Of a DNA stretch of 64,000 bases, positions 22,801 through 33,035 are shown piece after piece. The position numbers were made by a program, and so were the translations under genes. The notes beneath the pieces are model-generated. The model made no database searches and was not told the DNA's origin. It was given only the letters and a program-made list of their open reading frames with translations. The DNA is from Cryptomeria japonica (lineage: Eukaryota > Streptophyta > Pinopsida > Cupressales > Cupressaceae): positions 140,658,747 to 140,722,746 of the forward strand of contig NC_081412.1 of the NCBI RefSeq assembly GCF_030272615.1. The letters run 5' to 3'. Position 1 is the first letter of the stretch, and each line of letters starts with the position of its first letter.

Positions 22801-24411
22801 GAAATGCAGGTGCCTCCAAAGCCAAATACTTTCTTGCCCTTTGGGAATGGAGTCCACTCGTGCCCAGGAAATCAGCTGGCATACACGGAAATGTTCATCT
22901 TAATCCACCATCTTACAACCAAGTACAGGTACACAAAATCTTGCGCTTTTTCACAATCCTTTATGATTTCAAACGAATTTTTCTCGTAGAACGTTAAAGT
23001 TACAAAATCTCAGCAAGATCGCTTGGGAAATGTTCACTCAGACTTCGTGTCAATCCGTCATGTAAAGTGCACCACACTTTTTTGTACATTTACTTATTGC
23101 TTACTAAAGCTGGCAACCCTATTCGCTCTGTACTTCGTGAAGTCTGTACACAATAGGTTAAAAATCTGATAAAGTAGCATTTCATATTTACAAAAAAAAA
23201 TAGAGAAAATGATTTTATTATTTCATTAAAAAATTATTATATTATGTTATCACAGTTTTCTTTTCTATTAATCTTTTTATAAGGATTGAGTTGTTAAATA
23301 GGGTAAAATCCAAATCAAATAAAGGAGGAAAGTTGAGGGATACAAATTCAAATCTAATATCTTTAAAGTTTGTACACAATAATAGATAATGAAATAAAGC
23401 TTATACACAAAAATAAAAAAACTCATAAACTAGCATATTCACATTAAGAAAAATTCATATGAAAAACTTCATTATTCACCAAATTATTTTATTGATCTAT
23501 TATTTGTTTTAAAAAATAGTTATTTATATATTTTTTGCATATACTAGTTAGGTTGATTGGGGTAATTTACAATGGTAGCACTGAATATAGGTGGCAGCCC
23601 TGTAGGAAGTAGTACATCGTGAAAGAAAAACAAAAAACTAACAATAAATAAAACAGACAACATAAATAAAACAGACAACATGGACATGTTTTCAATTACA
23701 AAGACATAATTTCACATTGGATTTGTCTCTTTTATTTCCATGTTAAATGCAAAAAAACATGAGCTGTTAAATAGAGTGAAATCCAAACTACTAAATAAGA
23801 AAGCAATGTTGAGCCAAATCAAAACTAAATAAAGAGGAAAAGTTGAGCGAAATCCAAACCAAAAGAAGGAAAGTTGACAGATAATGATCTTTGAAACTAC
23901 GTTCTCCATTTTGATGCTTATCTTCGCGTTTTGTTTTTCTTTCCGACTTTCTATAAGAATAGCTGAAATTGCATTTTCAACTTTGATGCTTATCCTTGCA
24001 TTTTGTTTTACTAGATGAACTTCCTATAAGCATTGCGACCACTCTAAACATCTATAAACATAAATAATAATAATTATCATTATCCATACACATTTACGAC
24101 CTTTGTTGAAATTGAATTACAGCCAAACTTTTTGTTGAAAACCAGTGGAGAGACCGTATATTTCTACACATGAATGGTCGTACTACTTCAGATTGTAATC
24201 ACATATAAAGTTAGGGCATGAGGAGTGACAATGCATTTTTTGTTTGCCGACTTGTGAGGCAGAGAGAAAAAGAGGGAAGCGTGAATGTTTTTAACTGATA
24301 TGTATGTGGCTTATTTGCAGGTGGCAACTTGTGGGGACCGAGAGTGGGATTGAATATGGTCCCTTCCCTCTTCCAAAACAAGGACTTCCAGTAAGACTTA
24401 TCCCCAGATAA
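19835..24411 (+). CDS. CYP707A: Cytochrome P450, CYP707A type (ABA 8'-hydroxylase), nine exons, intact
   Basis: Exons: 19835-20022, 20623-20941, 21019-21168, 21291-21539, 21967-22050, 22376-22454, 22592-22698, 22810-22928, 24321-24411. All introns are GT-AG, and the join gives 1,386 bases, 461 codons plus stop, with no disruption. The protein starts with a hydrophobic ER anchor (residues ~2-28) and a proline hinge (LPPGSMGWPYIG). It has the I-helix oxygen-activation box AAQDTT (end of exon 4), K-helix ETLR (exon 6), FDPSRF (exon 7) and heme loop PFGNGVHSCPG with the Cys ligand (exon 8). Length and landmarks match CYP707A, which hydroxylates abscisic acid at C-8' and leads to phaseic acid. The subfamily call is from remembered family motifs. 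A related CYP85-clan P450 is the alternative. Exon 4's acceptor is AAG. Confidence 0.88.
20239..20560. repeat. 106-bp tandem duplication plus shorter repeats in P450 intron 1
   Basis: Two 106-bp units begin GATACCCACCAAT at 20239 and 20345. Shorter copies of a TTCATATTATTATGTTCAG / GAGTAGTCAATG module follow up to about 20560. The array sits wholly inside intron 1. Confidence 0.85.
21157..21228. repeat. 36-bp duplication across the exon 3 / intron 3 junction
   Basis: AAATCCATCAAGGTATAAAT at 21157 recurs at 21193 as AAATCCATCAATCTATAAAT. The second copy has lost the GT of the 5' splice site, so only the first junction is usable. Confidence 0.85.
22440..22545. repeat. 53-bp duplication across the exon 6 / intron 6 junction
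   Basis: ACGTTGAGTACAAAGGTAAG at 22440 recurs at 22493 as ACGTTGAGCACAAAGGTTAT. The second copy keeps a GT but has a poorer donor context, so it could act as a decoy 5' splice site 53 bases downstream. Confidence 0.85.
22929..24320 (+). other. Intron 8 of the P450 gene, repeat-bearing
   Basis: The longest intron, about 1.4 kb. It contains diverged repeats: TGTACACAATA words near 23147 and 23370, and GTTAAATAG...AAATCCAAA...AAAGTTGA words near 23295 and 23765-23880. No coding frame or mobile-element boundary was found. Confidence 0.7.
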
Positions 24412-25579
24412 GTCAAAACATCGAGCTTCACATTACAATCTATCTCTGGATATTCCATCAGAACATCAAAGTTGTACCTGAAACAATTGCGACATAATAT
24501 CACATATGCTGTGTCGACAGCCATGTGACCAACAACCTAATTTTTCCTGATGGAAATTTTGCTGTACAAGTATTATTATTTTTTCTTCTGTCTCTTTTCT
24601 TTCAAGTAAAATCCAATTTCAATTTCAGTAGAGGGTTATGTGGGAAACTCCCATCCTAGATGCATGCATTGAATTCCCGTCCTCTGAAATACAGCACGTA
24701 GACAGAGAGGTCACAATCATTGACATGCAACAATTCTTGATGATTGACATTCAAGAATTCTTGATGGTTTTTCATGGGGTCATCTAGTTATATTGCTAAT
24801 ATTATTATCTGATATTTCTGAGATTCCGGATTCCTAACAATCTTACACATGTCTCTTCCATCTTCCAAGTTCTATCTTCTCCATTAAAGTAGACGGACAT
24901 TTCTTGTATGCTTCCCTCAAGTTCCCCGAACACCATTGATTTGCAGTTGATTTCATGTTAGCCCACAAAAATAATTAATTGGGGATTGGATTTCAATCCT
25001 ATAGAATATTTAAATCTAACTTAAAAGGATCTTAAAACTTCAAAATCATAACAATATTGATTTTTCTTTTTCATATTACTGAACAAAGTTGACAAGGAAA
25101 TGCATGATAGTTCAAAATCAACAGTTACATGAGGACAGAGAGCAATATAATGAGGACAAATAACAGAACACGAGCTGTTCTTCAATGATTTGGGTGTAGC
25201 TTTCCACACTCAATTACTGAAGTTAACCAGTCATGGAGGTGAATTTGACAAGTGCTAAAAGCAAATTTGTTTGTTTCCTGTACAACACCAATTCCAAAAT
25301 GATTGCACAAGCACAAGAATACAGAACTGTGGCCACATATGAACAATTCTAAATTTTGTGATGGATTTTACTGTTTGCATCTTTTAGTTCAACCACACCT
25401 TTTAATCAAAATTTATACCCAAACTAGGGGTTATCATCAATTGGAATTCAAATAAGGATCATACATTTGTGCTTCTCTATAGCTTTGTAATTTTCCACGT
25501 GTTGTTTATCTTTAAAAACTCAAGGCCACAAGAATTCTTCAGCTTTCCTAGGGGATGAGAAGATTCAAATCGTACAATT
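24412..25579 (+). other. 3' flank of the P450 gene, no gene seen
   Basis: AT-rich, without a sustained reading frame. It must include the 3' untranslated region, but I could not fix a polyadenylation site by eye. Confidence 0.5.
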
Positions 25580-25854
25580 TTATTGGATCTCTTGTTTTAC
25601 TTGACAAGTCAGTTTTTACCTATAAAAATTGGATGGTTTCACTTTTTGACGTCATAAAGTGTAAAAGTACTATGGACTTCTAATCATCAAAGTGACTCAT
25701 GCTTTTATAAAATGTATAAAAAATGAATAAACCATTATTTCTTATTTTTTAATTGGACCTCCTTGTTTTACTTGATAAGAGGTACTAGTTTAAACATCAG
25801 TTTTAGCTTATAAAAATTGGATGATTATTTTTTCACTTTTTAATTGGTTAACTA

Positions 25855-26315
25855 GGGGAAAGGACCTAGTAGTTGAGCATGTATCAATTGTTGTGAGGGT
25901 TGTTGATACCTTTTGTTCCAAAAATTGAACAAATAAAACCTATTGTTTGAAACAAAAAATATCAATTTTTGTTAGGAAATGTACCAACAGTTGTTAGGAA
26001 ATGTACCAATAGTTGTTAAGAAATGTACTAATATTGTAAAAAGTAACCAATCAGGTGATGTCATATCAGCGGCACAACTATTGGGGTCTCTTTTGCACGC
26101 TTATTGGTCTCACTTTTTTGGGGGGCTGTTTTGGACACCTTGGCAAAAAGCATGGTGATGTGGCATCATATTTGATGATGTGGCCCTAAAACCTTAGTTA
26201 TAAGCAGGGGACTTGCCAAGTAAGCTGTTGTAAAAAAATCGAAGTGATTAGAAATTTCCAAGTAGGATTTTGAGAAGCGCGAAGTTAGGGTGCACAACTA
26301 CTGGGTCCTTTCCCC
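25855..26315. mobile_element. MITE, 461 bp, TA target duplication
   Basis: Terminal inverted repeats: GGGGAAAGGACCTAGTAGTT at the left end, and the complement of CAACTACTGGGTCCTTTCCCC at the right end. They pair over about 25 bases with two mismatches. TA flanks both sides (25853-25854, 26316-26317). There is no coding capacity. The clean split of a repeat copy confirms it is an insertion. TA duplication suggests a Tc1/mariner-type helper, although a CTA duplication (PIF/Harbinger type) cannot be excluded. Confidence 0.8.
25965..26035. repeat. ~22-bp tandem repeat, three copies, inside the MITE
   Basis: GTTAGGAAATGTACCAACAG, then GTTAGGAAATGTACCAATAG, then GTTAAGAAATGTACTAATA, head to tail. 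Confidence 0.75.
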
Positions 26316-26440
26316 TATTTGTTCACTTTTTGATGTGGATAAAGTGTAAAGTGTAAAAGTACTATTGACTTCTAATCATCAAACTGACTAATGTTTAAAT
26401 AAAATGTATAAAAAATTACGATATTATTCTTTCATATTTT

Positions 26441-27224
26441 TTAAAGTTAGGTTTTCCTTTTTAAAAGTAAATTTTTATGTCATGTTTTTAGAAACAAGTG
26501 AATTTACATTGTAAAACAGTCATAAAATAAAAAAAAGAAAAATAATTTACTTTACATAAAATCTTAAGATAAAATAATCAAACCATAACAATTTGATCAT
26601 TGTTTTAGGATTAAACACTTGGTGGATGCCAAAATTATATTGAAAAGGAGCTCAAAAAGATAAATATGTAAAATGCAATTTCTTTGAAATTGAATTTAGA
26701 TATATTGTACTATAGTTATGCACTTAAAACTCTAGATGCTAGGTCCTACAATGACCTCTTGTTTTATTCTTTGGAGGATAGTACTTATAAATTGAAGAAA
26801 ATGGCATGCTTTCTAACTTAATGTAACACTTAAACCCATATGTATATATAGAACAATGATTTTAATATTTTTTTTACATGAAGACTCTATATTTATCCTT
26901 GATCCTATTCAATTATTACCTTGAAGTGTGAAGCTCAAGATATAATGGAGGAACAAGTACAATTTCTAAGGGCTACACTAAATTCATACACTTAAGAAGT
27001 GCCACTTGACCAAATTCAACCCATGCATATCCCAAGTGTTACTTGACCAATATTGATTGTATGCATTATATTATCACTTGACTAGCTCTCAATTTTCTAT
27101 GCATATGCCAAGTGTCACTTGACCTTCATGAGATTTTTGCATTATGTCATGTTTTACTTGAGAAATATAGGACTTTAAAACATTGAATCTTGTAACCCCT
27201 TCTTGTGTAACTTATTTTTCCAAG
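26441..27224. other. AT-rich spacer with CACTTGACC repeats
   Basis: No gene seen. Imperfect repeats around AAGTG(C/T)CACTTGACC occur near 26997, 27037 and 27110, each near a CATGCATAT/CTATGCATATGCC word, roughly 60 bp apart. Confidence 0.5.
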
Positions 27225-28010
27225 TTAAAATACAATGATTCTATAAAATACCTTCCCTTTGGTTTCAATATTTATTATTATTCTTTTGGAAAATAATGTT
27301 AATTTTCTAGGCCATAAAGGTTTCCTAGTTATACTTAGCATTGGTTGCTTCATTTTACCGAGTTCCATTCTTATTGGAGTTCTTAGTTCACATATAGGTT
27401 TTAGGGACATTTTGTTGGTTGTTCCAACTGATTTCCCAAGAAACTCTTTGAATTGACCATGTTCAATAGTCAAATGGTGGCCAATTGACAAGACACGATC
27501 AAAATATTGTTATCTTATGCTCTTAAGGATTTGTAGGATGTATGGAGTTTCCCTTACCAATACCTATAAATTTTGGCATTCTTTATTTGGATATTGTGAA
27601 ATGTAGATGTGTTCTCAATGAAAATATACCAAGGAAATGTATGATATCTCTTAAATTGGCTTCATTTGAGAACAAGTTATAACCTAATCTACTCTTTAAC
27701 AACATGAAGACTAAATAGATATGATTATTGATAATTATTTTTGAATTACAGATGTAGTTCCCCTTAGTGTTGTCGTTTACAGTCTTGATAAACAAGCTAC
27801 TGGGCTTTCCTTGATCAATGTTGGCAACTCTACTTCTCAAATTATAATTAATTCTATCTTGACCAATAGTAGTGGCAGTAAGGGATAGAATCTCTTCATC
27901 TGAAGGACTCCTAAGATTCATGTACTCTAAAGTCTTTAATAAAAAATCTAATGAACTCCCTTCATCATAAAAAAAAACCATTCGATGAAATGCTTCTTTA
28001 TATTAGCTTT
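27225..28010 (-). pseudogene. Unidentified coding remnant
   Basis: Two minus-strand frames, 132 codons (27583-27981) and 88 codons (27225-27491), read like former protein. The first contains DRINYNLRSR, similar to the YNLRSR motif near the start of some plant gypsy gag proteins. A primer-site-like minus-strand GTATCAAAGC lies just upstream (about 28008-28017). I do not recognise the protein. It may be the start of another decayed LTR element abutting the copia RNase H end. Low certainty. Confidence 0.3.
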
Positions 28011-28034
28011 GATACTCTATGCTCACAACCTGAG

Positions 28035-30074
28035 TTAAGTAAACCATCTGAACTTCTTTGTGCTCTTAACCTGAGTTAAATGATTTGCAACATTCATCAA
28101 AGTATCTACCTTAACCGGCTTCACCCTGCCATCTTCGATCATATCTTTGACAAAATGATACTAAACATCAATTTGTTTGGTCGGGGAATGAAATGTCAGG
28201 TTCTTAGCTAGGCAGATTGCACTCTGACTCTCACAATGAACTATTATTGCACCTTGTTTTATTCCAATATCTGAACATCCTATTTTAAGCCAAATAGAAT
28301 CTTTACAAGCATGAGAAGCTACCATGTACTCTGCTTTTGTAGTGGACAAAGCAACCACAACCTATCTCTTACTCATCCAACTAATTGTACCACCAAATAA
28401 AGTAAACATATAAGCATTGGTGGATCTTCTACTATCAATATCACTTGCCCAGTCTGAATCCACATAACCATGAATATCAAGGGAAATCACATCTCCAACC
28501 AAATTACCTTGATAACACAAAGAATACTCCGAGGTACCCTTCAAATATATGAAGACTCTTTTGACTGCATCCTAATGAACTCTACTAGGATTAGACATAT
28601 ATTTGGAAAGAACTCCCACTGCTTGGGTAATGTCTGGTCTAGTACAAATCATAGTATACATCAAACTTCCAGTTGCATTCTGGTAAGGCAGTCTACTCAT
28701 GTCTTCCATCTCTGATGGAGATGTAGGACAATTTGAAATAGATAATTGTGTTCCAACTATGAAGGGAACACATAATGGTCTACAATCTTGGATGTTAAAC
28801 TGAATTCACTTACTTACTCTAGCCTAGCCATAGATTTTTGTTCACTCTATCTCTTCTAATTTCCATCCCAACAATGTGTTTCATTGCACCAAAATCTTTC
28901 ATTTCAAATTTAGTAGCAAGCTAAGACTTTAGTTCTAAAATCGTATCTTTCCCTTTACCAATGAATATCATATCATCAACATATAATACAATGTATAGGA
29001 AATGATCACCAATAAATTTATAATAAACATAGTGATCTGGTTTAGAATGTTCAAATCTCAAGCTCAACACATATGTATCAAATTTTTGGTATCACATTGT
29101 AGGACTTTGTTTGAGGCTATACAAATATTTCTTCAATTTATAGACCAAATTACTTTTACCTTTTACCACATAGTACTCTGGCTATGTCACATAAATATCC
29201 TCCTCCAAATCACCATGAAGGAAGGTAGTTTTCACATCCATTTGGTCAACCTCTAAATCATAAGCAACACAATAGAAAACAAAAATTTAATGGATGTCAT
29301 TTTTGCAATAGGAGAAATTATTTCACCATAATCAACACCCTCAACCTAAGAGTAGCCTTTTGCAACCAACCTTGCTTTATACTTCTCAATGCCTCCATCT
29401 GAACCAATCTTTTTCTTGAACACCCATTTACAACCAACAAGTTTTCATCCTTCAGGCAATGGTGCAAGATCCCATGTGTCATTCTTTCTCAAAGTTGTCA
29501 TTTCTTCTTCCATAGCAATCTTCCAGGATTTTGCATCATTCATACTTAATGCCTCTTCTACATATCTAGGTTCATCCACATTAGTATTCAAAGAAACAAT
29601 ACATCTCCAATCATCAGGTGAATACCTTTTAGGTGGTTGTTTATGCCTTGTAGACCTTTGAACAAGTTGAGTTGGAGGTTCTACCTCCTCTTCTAAAGAT
29701 TCAGAGCTATATGAGCTCTCCTCAACTTCTTGCCTATCAAGTGGTCTCGATTCAACTCTTTTGGGTATAGAAGGGAATTGAATCACATCTTCCTTCTTAG
29801 TCTGTTTTGGTTGAAATGTAACAAAAGGAGACTTAATTTCTCTAAAAATAAACTTCTATTATGAATTACCTTTTGTACAACAGGGTTCCAAAGCTTGTAT
29901 CCTTTCACACCATAACTATAACCGATGAAGATACATTTCACAGCCTTGTTCTCCAACTTTGCTTTTTCCTTTGGCACATGTGCATATGCCTCGCAACCCA
30001 AAACTCTAAGATGTCTCAATGAAGGCTTGTGACTGGAGCATCCTTCCTTAAGTGATTTATCAATAAGAGTTGAT
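28035..30074 (-). pseudogene. Copia B integrase tail, reverse transcriptase and RNase H
   Basis: Minus strand from 30074: integrase C-terminal region (LRVLGCEAYAHVP, FIGYSYGVKGYKLW), Ser/Glu linker, then reverse transcriptase entry (KSWKIAMEEEM, WVFKKKIGSDGG, KARLVAKGYS followed by a stop at 29346-29348 where Gln is expected). The central palm is badly frameshifted (about 28800-29340). The connection/RNase H part is readable (CTRPDITQAVGVLSKYM, YVDSDWASDIDSRRST, LSTTKAEYM), with stops. Clearly dead. Confidence 0.85.
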
Positions 30075-30079
30075 GTAGG

Positions 30080-30537
30080 TGTGAGATTTTGCCAAGATCA
30101 AGAGCTCAATGAAATGTACAAAATAGAGACATAATATGGGACAAGAATAAACTGTATTCTCATCAATAGAAAATGATCAATAATCAAATTCAATAGTTAC
30201 ATACAATGTAGATGAGCTTTCTTATATAGGCAAGGCTAGGGATATGTGAGCACACAAACATGACATGTGGCTCAATAAGAAACAAGGGTAGGTAGGAAAT
30301 AGGTGTGGGTAGGTAGGAGAAATAATATAATAGTCCACATGAGGTGGATCACCCACTGAATGTGGAGTGTAACAACAAAATCAACACCATAAAAGGTGGA
30401 ATTTCTCCTACACACACTATCCCAATGTGACACAAACACCCAAGTGTCTCATACCCAAACTACTATGAAATGCATTATCCTAAGTAAACTTAAGTAAGTG
30501 TAATAATATCCATGATGAATAATTATTTACACCAACA
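30080..30537 (-). repeat. 3' LTR of the pol-less gag-protease element
   Basis: 458 bp, minus-strand TGTTGGTGTAAATAATTATT ... AAAATCTCACA. A minus-strand TATATAAG box (plus TTATATAG near 30215) is the likely promoter. Confidence 0.9.
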
Positions 30538-30548
30538 CCCCCCCTTAA
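30538..30548 (-). other. Polypurine tract of the pol-less element
   Basis: The plus strand reads CCCCCCCTTAA, so the minus strand has a purine run directly before the 3' LTR. Confidence 0.7.
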
Positions 30549-30759
30549 GTGCAATTTAGGGGAATGCACTTAAGTCTACAATGCAACTAAGCAATGCAAG
30601 ATGGGTCTCGGCTACGAGGCCATGTTAGGTACCCATGTACAAATGCAAATGCATGCAAACCAATGAAATGAAATATCTCACAAAGTGGGGAAAGAGAGAA
30701 AAACCCAATGGGAAAAAACCCTCCCCCAAAAGAGAGATGAAAAACATACAAGAGAACTC

Positions 30760-33035
30760 TCATAGAAGAATGTGAGGAACAAAACCCCATGTGAGGAAAA
30801 AGTCCTCCCCATATGAGAGAAGAAGAGAAGCTAGGAAGCCCCCCCTCAATGTGGAATCTGCACCAATGATAGAAGCTCGATGTATGAAGAAACTGCTCCA
30901 TGAACGTCGAACAACATTCCTCCCCTTAAGGAGAAACAAAACCAAAGGTGTATCCATGAAGTCTCCCCAATCATGAAGGGAAGATGTATGAAGAAAACTC
31001 ATGATGAAAGGAATCTCTGAAAACTGCTCAAATGTCTCCATGTCGATGCTGAAAGATACCCCCTCCAAAGGTGGTAAACTGTGCCACACTGCTGAAAAAG
31101 GCACTCCAAGATCTAGTGGAGATGGATGTAGAACATGTCCCAAAGACTCACATGTCTCCTCAAAACATAAAGAGACCTCCTTCAACTGCTGTACATAAGT
31201 ATCCACAATCATGTCAACCTCAAAAGAATGATCATGTAGAGAATGAACAAGAGGGTCAGAGTGTGCCCTAGCAACAATCGAAGAAGGATCACCTTCATCA
31301 AAGAGAAGATGAATGTCATCAATGATGTCTCCCAAATCTGCAATGTAGGATTCCACAAACAAACCTGCAATATTTGTCAAGTAATCATCCCATGAATCTG
31401 AAGCTGGAAGACAATGAATATCTTGCTGCACTAAATCACATGAAGGCAAAACTGTCACACGATCCACATCATCAGGTGCAATAGGTGATGTAATATCAAT
31501 ATGAGGAGATGAAATACAAGGCTCAAGAATGGGGTCACATGTGAGAATCCCCATGTTCAAGTGTCCAAAGTTCTCCTCAAAATCTGAACCATCACAAGAA
31601 GTGTGATCATAATGTGTAGAATCATCAAATGTGAAATCATCATCATCAACAAAATTTGAAAAGGAGTATAACCGAGATGCATGATCAACCACCCCAGTCG
31701 CAATGATAGCTCTAGTCTCCATGTCTCTAATGAAAATTGAGTCAGGTGTGAACTCCACAACTCTCTTAGTTGCACCATGTGTGATTTGATAGATAGAAAG
31801 GAGATTGTTTGTCAAGTGGGGTACACACAACACATCATTGAAGGAGTTATCCCCAATGTCAATAGATCCTTTCCCAATCACATCCATGTATGTATGATTG
31901 CCCATCAAAATTTGTGGCATGGTGCAAGGCTCAAATGTAGAGAACATAGACTGCAAAGATGCCATATGATGAGAAGCCCTTGAATCTAGAAGCCATCTCT
32001 CTGAATCATGATTGATAGTAGCACTTAGAGCTTTTCCTTTTCTTGTTCCAAAAGAGTGAGTCTTTCCACTTGTAGAAGCCATGAATGCTTGCCCTTTTCC
32101 TTTTGAATGTTAGGAAGTGGAAGTTGATGAATCATCCTTCTTGTAGACTTTAGGCAAATCAATGTTATGCTTTTTGATGATATGTGTAAGCTCATCAATC
32201 TTCTTAGAATGGCAACGATGCTCCTCATGACCAATCTTTTTACAATAAGCACAAGTAGGTCTTTCCCTCTTTGGTGAATTATCTCTCTTAGAAGAGGATG
32301 AATCTCCTTATTGTGGAGAAAATGGTGCTTTTTCTTTAGGCTTTGATTGCCATTTCTTCTTGTTTGAGTTGTCTTTTCCTTGATTTCCTTTGTTTCCTTG
32401 ATTTGCCACTAATGCTTGAGACTTAGAAGCCTTAAGAATGCCCATGCTTATCAACTTAGTTTGTTCCATCATCAACATTTCATTGAAAGCATCAAATGTA
32501 GGCATTGTGTAGCTTGAACCCATTGTCATCCTATGGGTTTGGAAACTAGAAACAAATGCTGTATATTCTTGTGGAAGCTTGCCTATCAAGTTGAATATCA
32601 ATTGAGTATCCTTTTTATCAATACCACAATCTTTGAGTTGTGCCCTCAACTCATTTGCCTTAGTGACATAATCTTGTATAGTATCAAAGTTCTTAGGATC
32701 TAACAGGTGAGATCACTATCAATTTGATATCCCCTAATCTCATCAACTTGACCATACAAGTCTTGAAACTTTTGCCAAGCATCCTTGATTAGAGTACATT
32801 TCTCAATATGAAAAATGAGATCCTTTGATACATACTTTCTTAAGGTACCAATTGCCATGATATTTTTAGTGAGCCAATCCAAGTGACCAATTGGATCAGC
32901 CTTAGGATTAGCTAGAGCAACAATAGTTCCATCAATGTAATGAGTAAGTCCTTTTTCCATAAGTTTACTCCATGCATCAATTTTCCAAGTAGCATAATTA
33001 TGTGGAGTTAAGAGAGGAAACTTAGAAGAACCCAT
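30760..33035 (-). pseudogene. Gag-protease protein with an unidentified acidic C-terminal domain
   Basis: From ATG 33035 (minus strand): gag N-terminus (NYATWKIDAW), UBN2-like core with a frameshift near 32705, zinc knuckle CAYCKKIGHEEHRC (about 32205-32245), then protease entry LLDSRASHHM (about 31968-31998) and its strand-rich body (GKGSIDIGDN, LTNNLLSI). Two TAA stops (32308-32310 and about 32111-32113) stand where Gln would fit. After the protease, the last frame continues about 290 codons as an Asp/Ser/Leu/His-rich domain with no integrase or polymerase motif. Its C terminus has imperfect internal repeats (FLHTSSLHDWGDF / FFIHRASIIGADS). The usual protease DSGA is DSRA here. The function of the extra domain is unknown. 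Confidence 0.75.

Larger units (their letters stand above)
25580..26440. repeat. ~165-bp tandem duplication, second copy split by a MITE
   Basis: Copy 1 (about 25580-25750) and copy 2 (about 25763-25854 joined to 26316-26440) share CTTGTTTTACTTGA, TATAAAAATTGGATG, TTCACTTTTTGA, GACTTCTAATCATCAAA and AAAATGTATAAAAAAT in the same order. Copy 2 is colinear only once 25855-26315 is removed. Confidence 0.8.

Noticed and set aside
27500-28020. 3' LTR of copia B
   Set aside because: No sequence matching the 44038-44492 LTR ends was found after the RNase H remnant.
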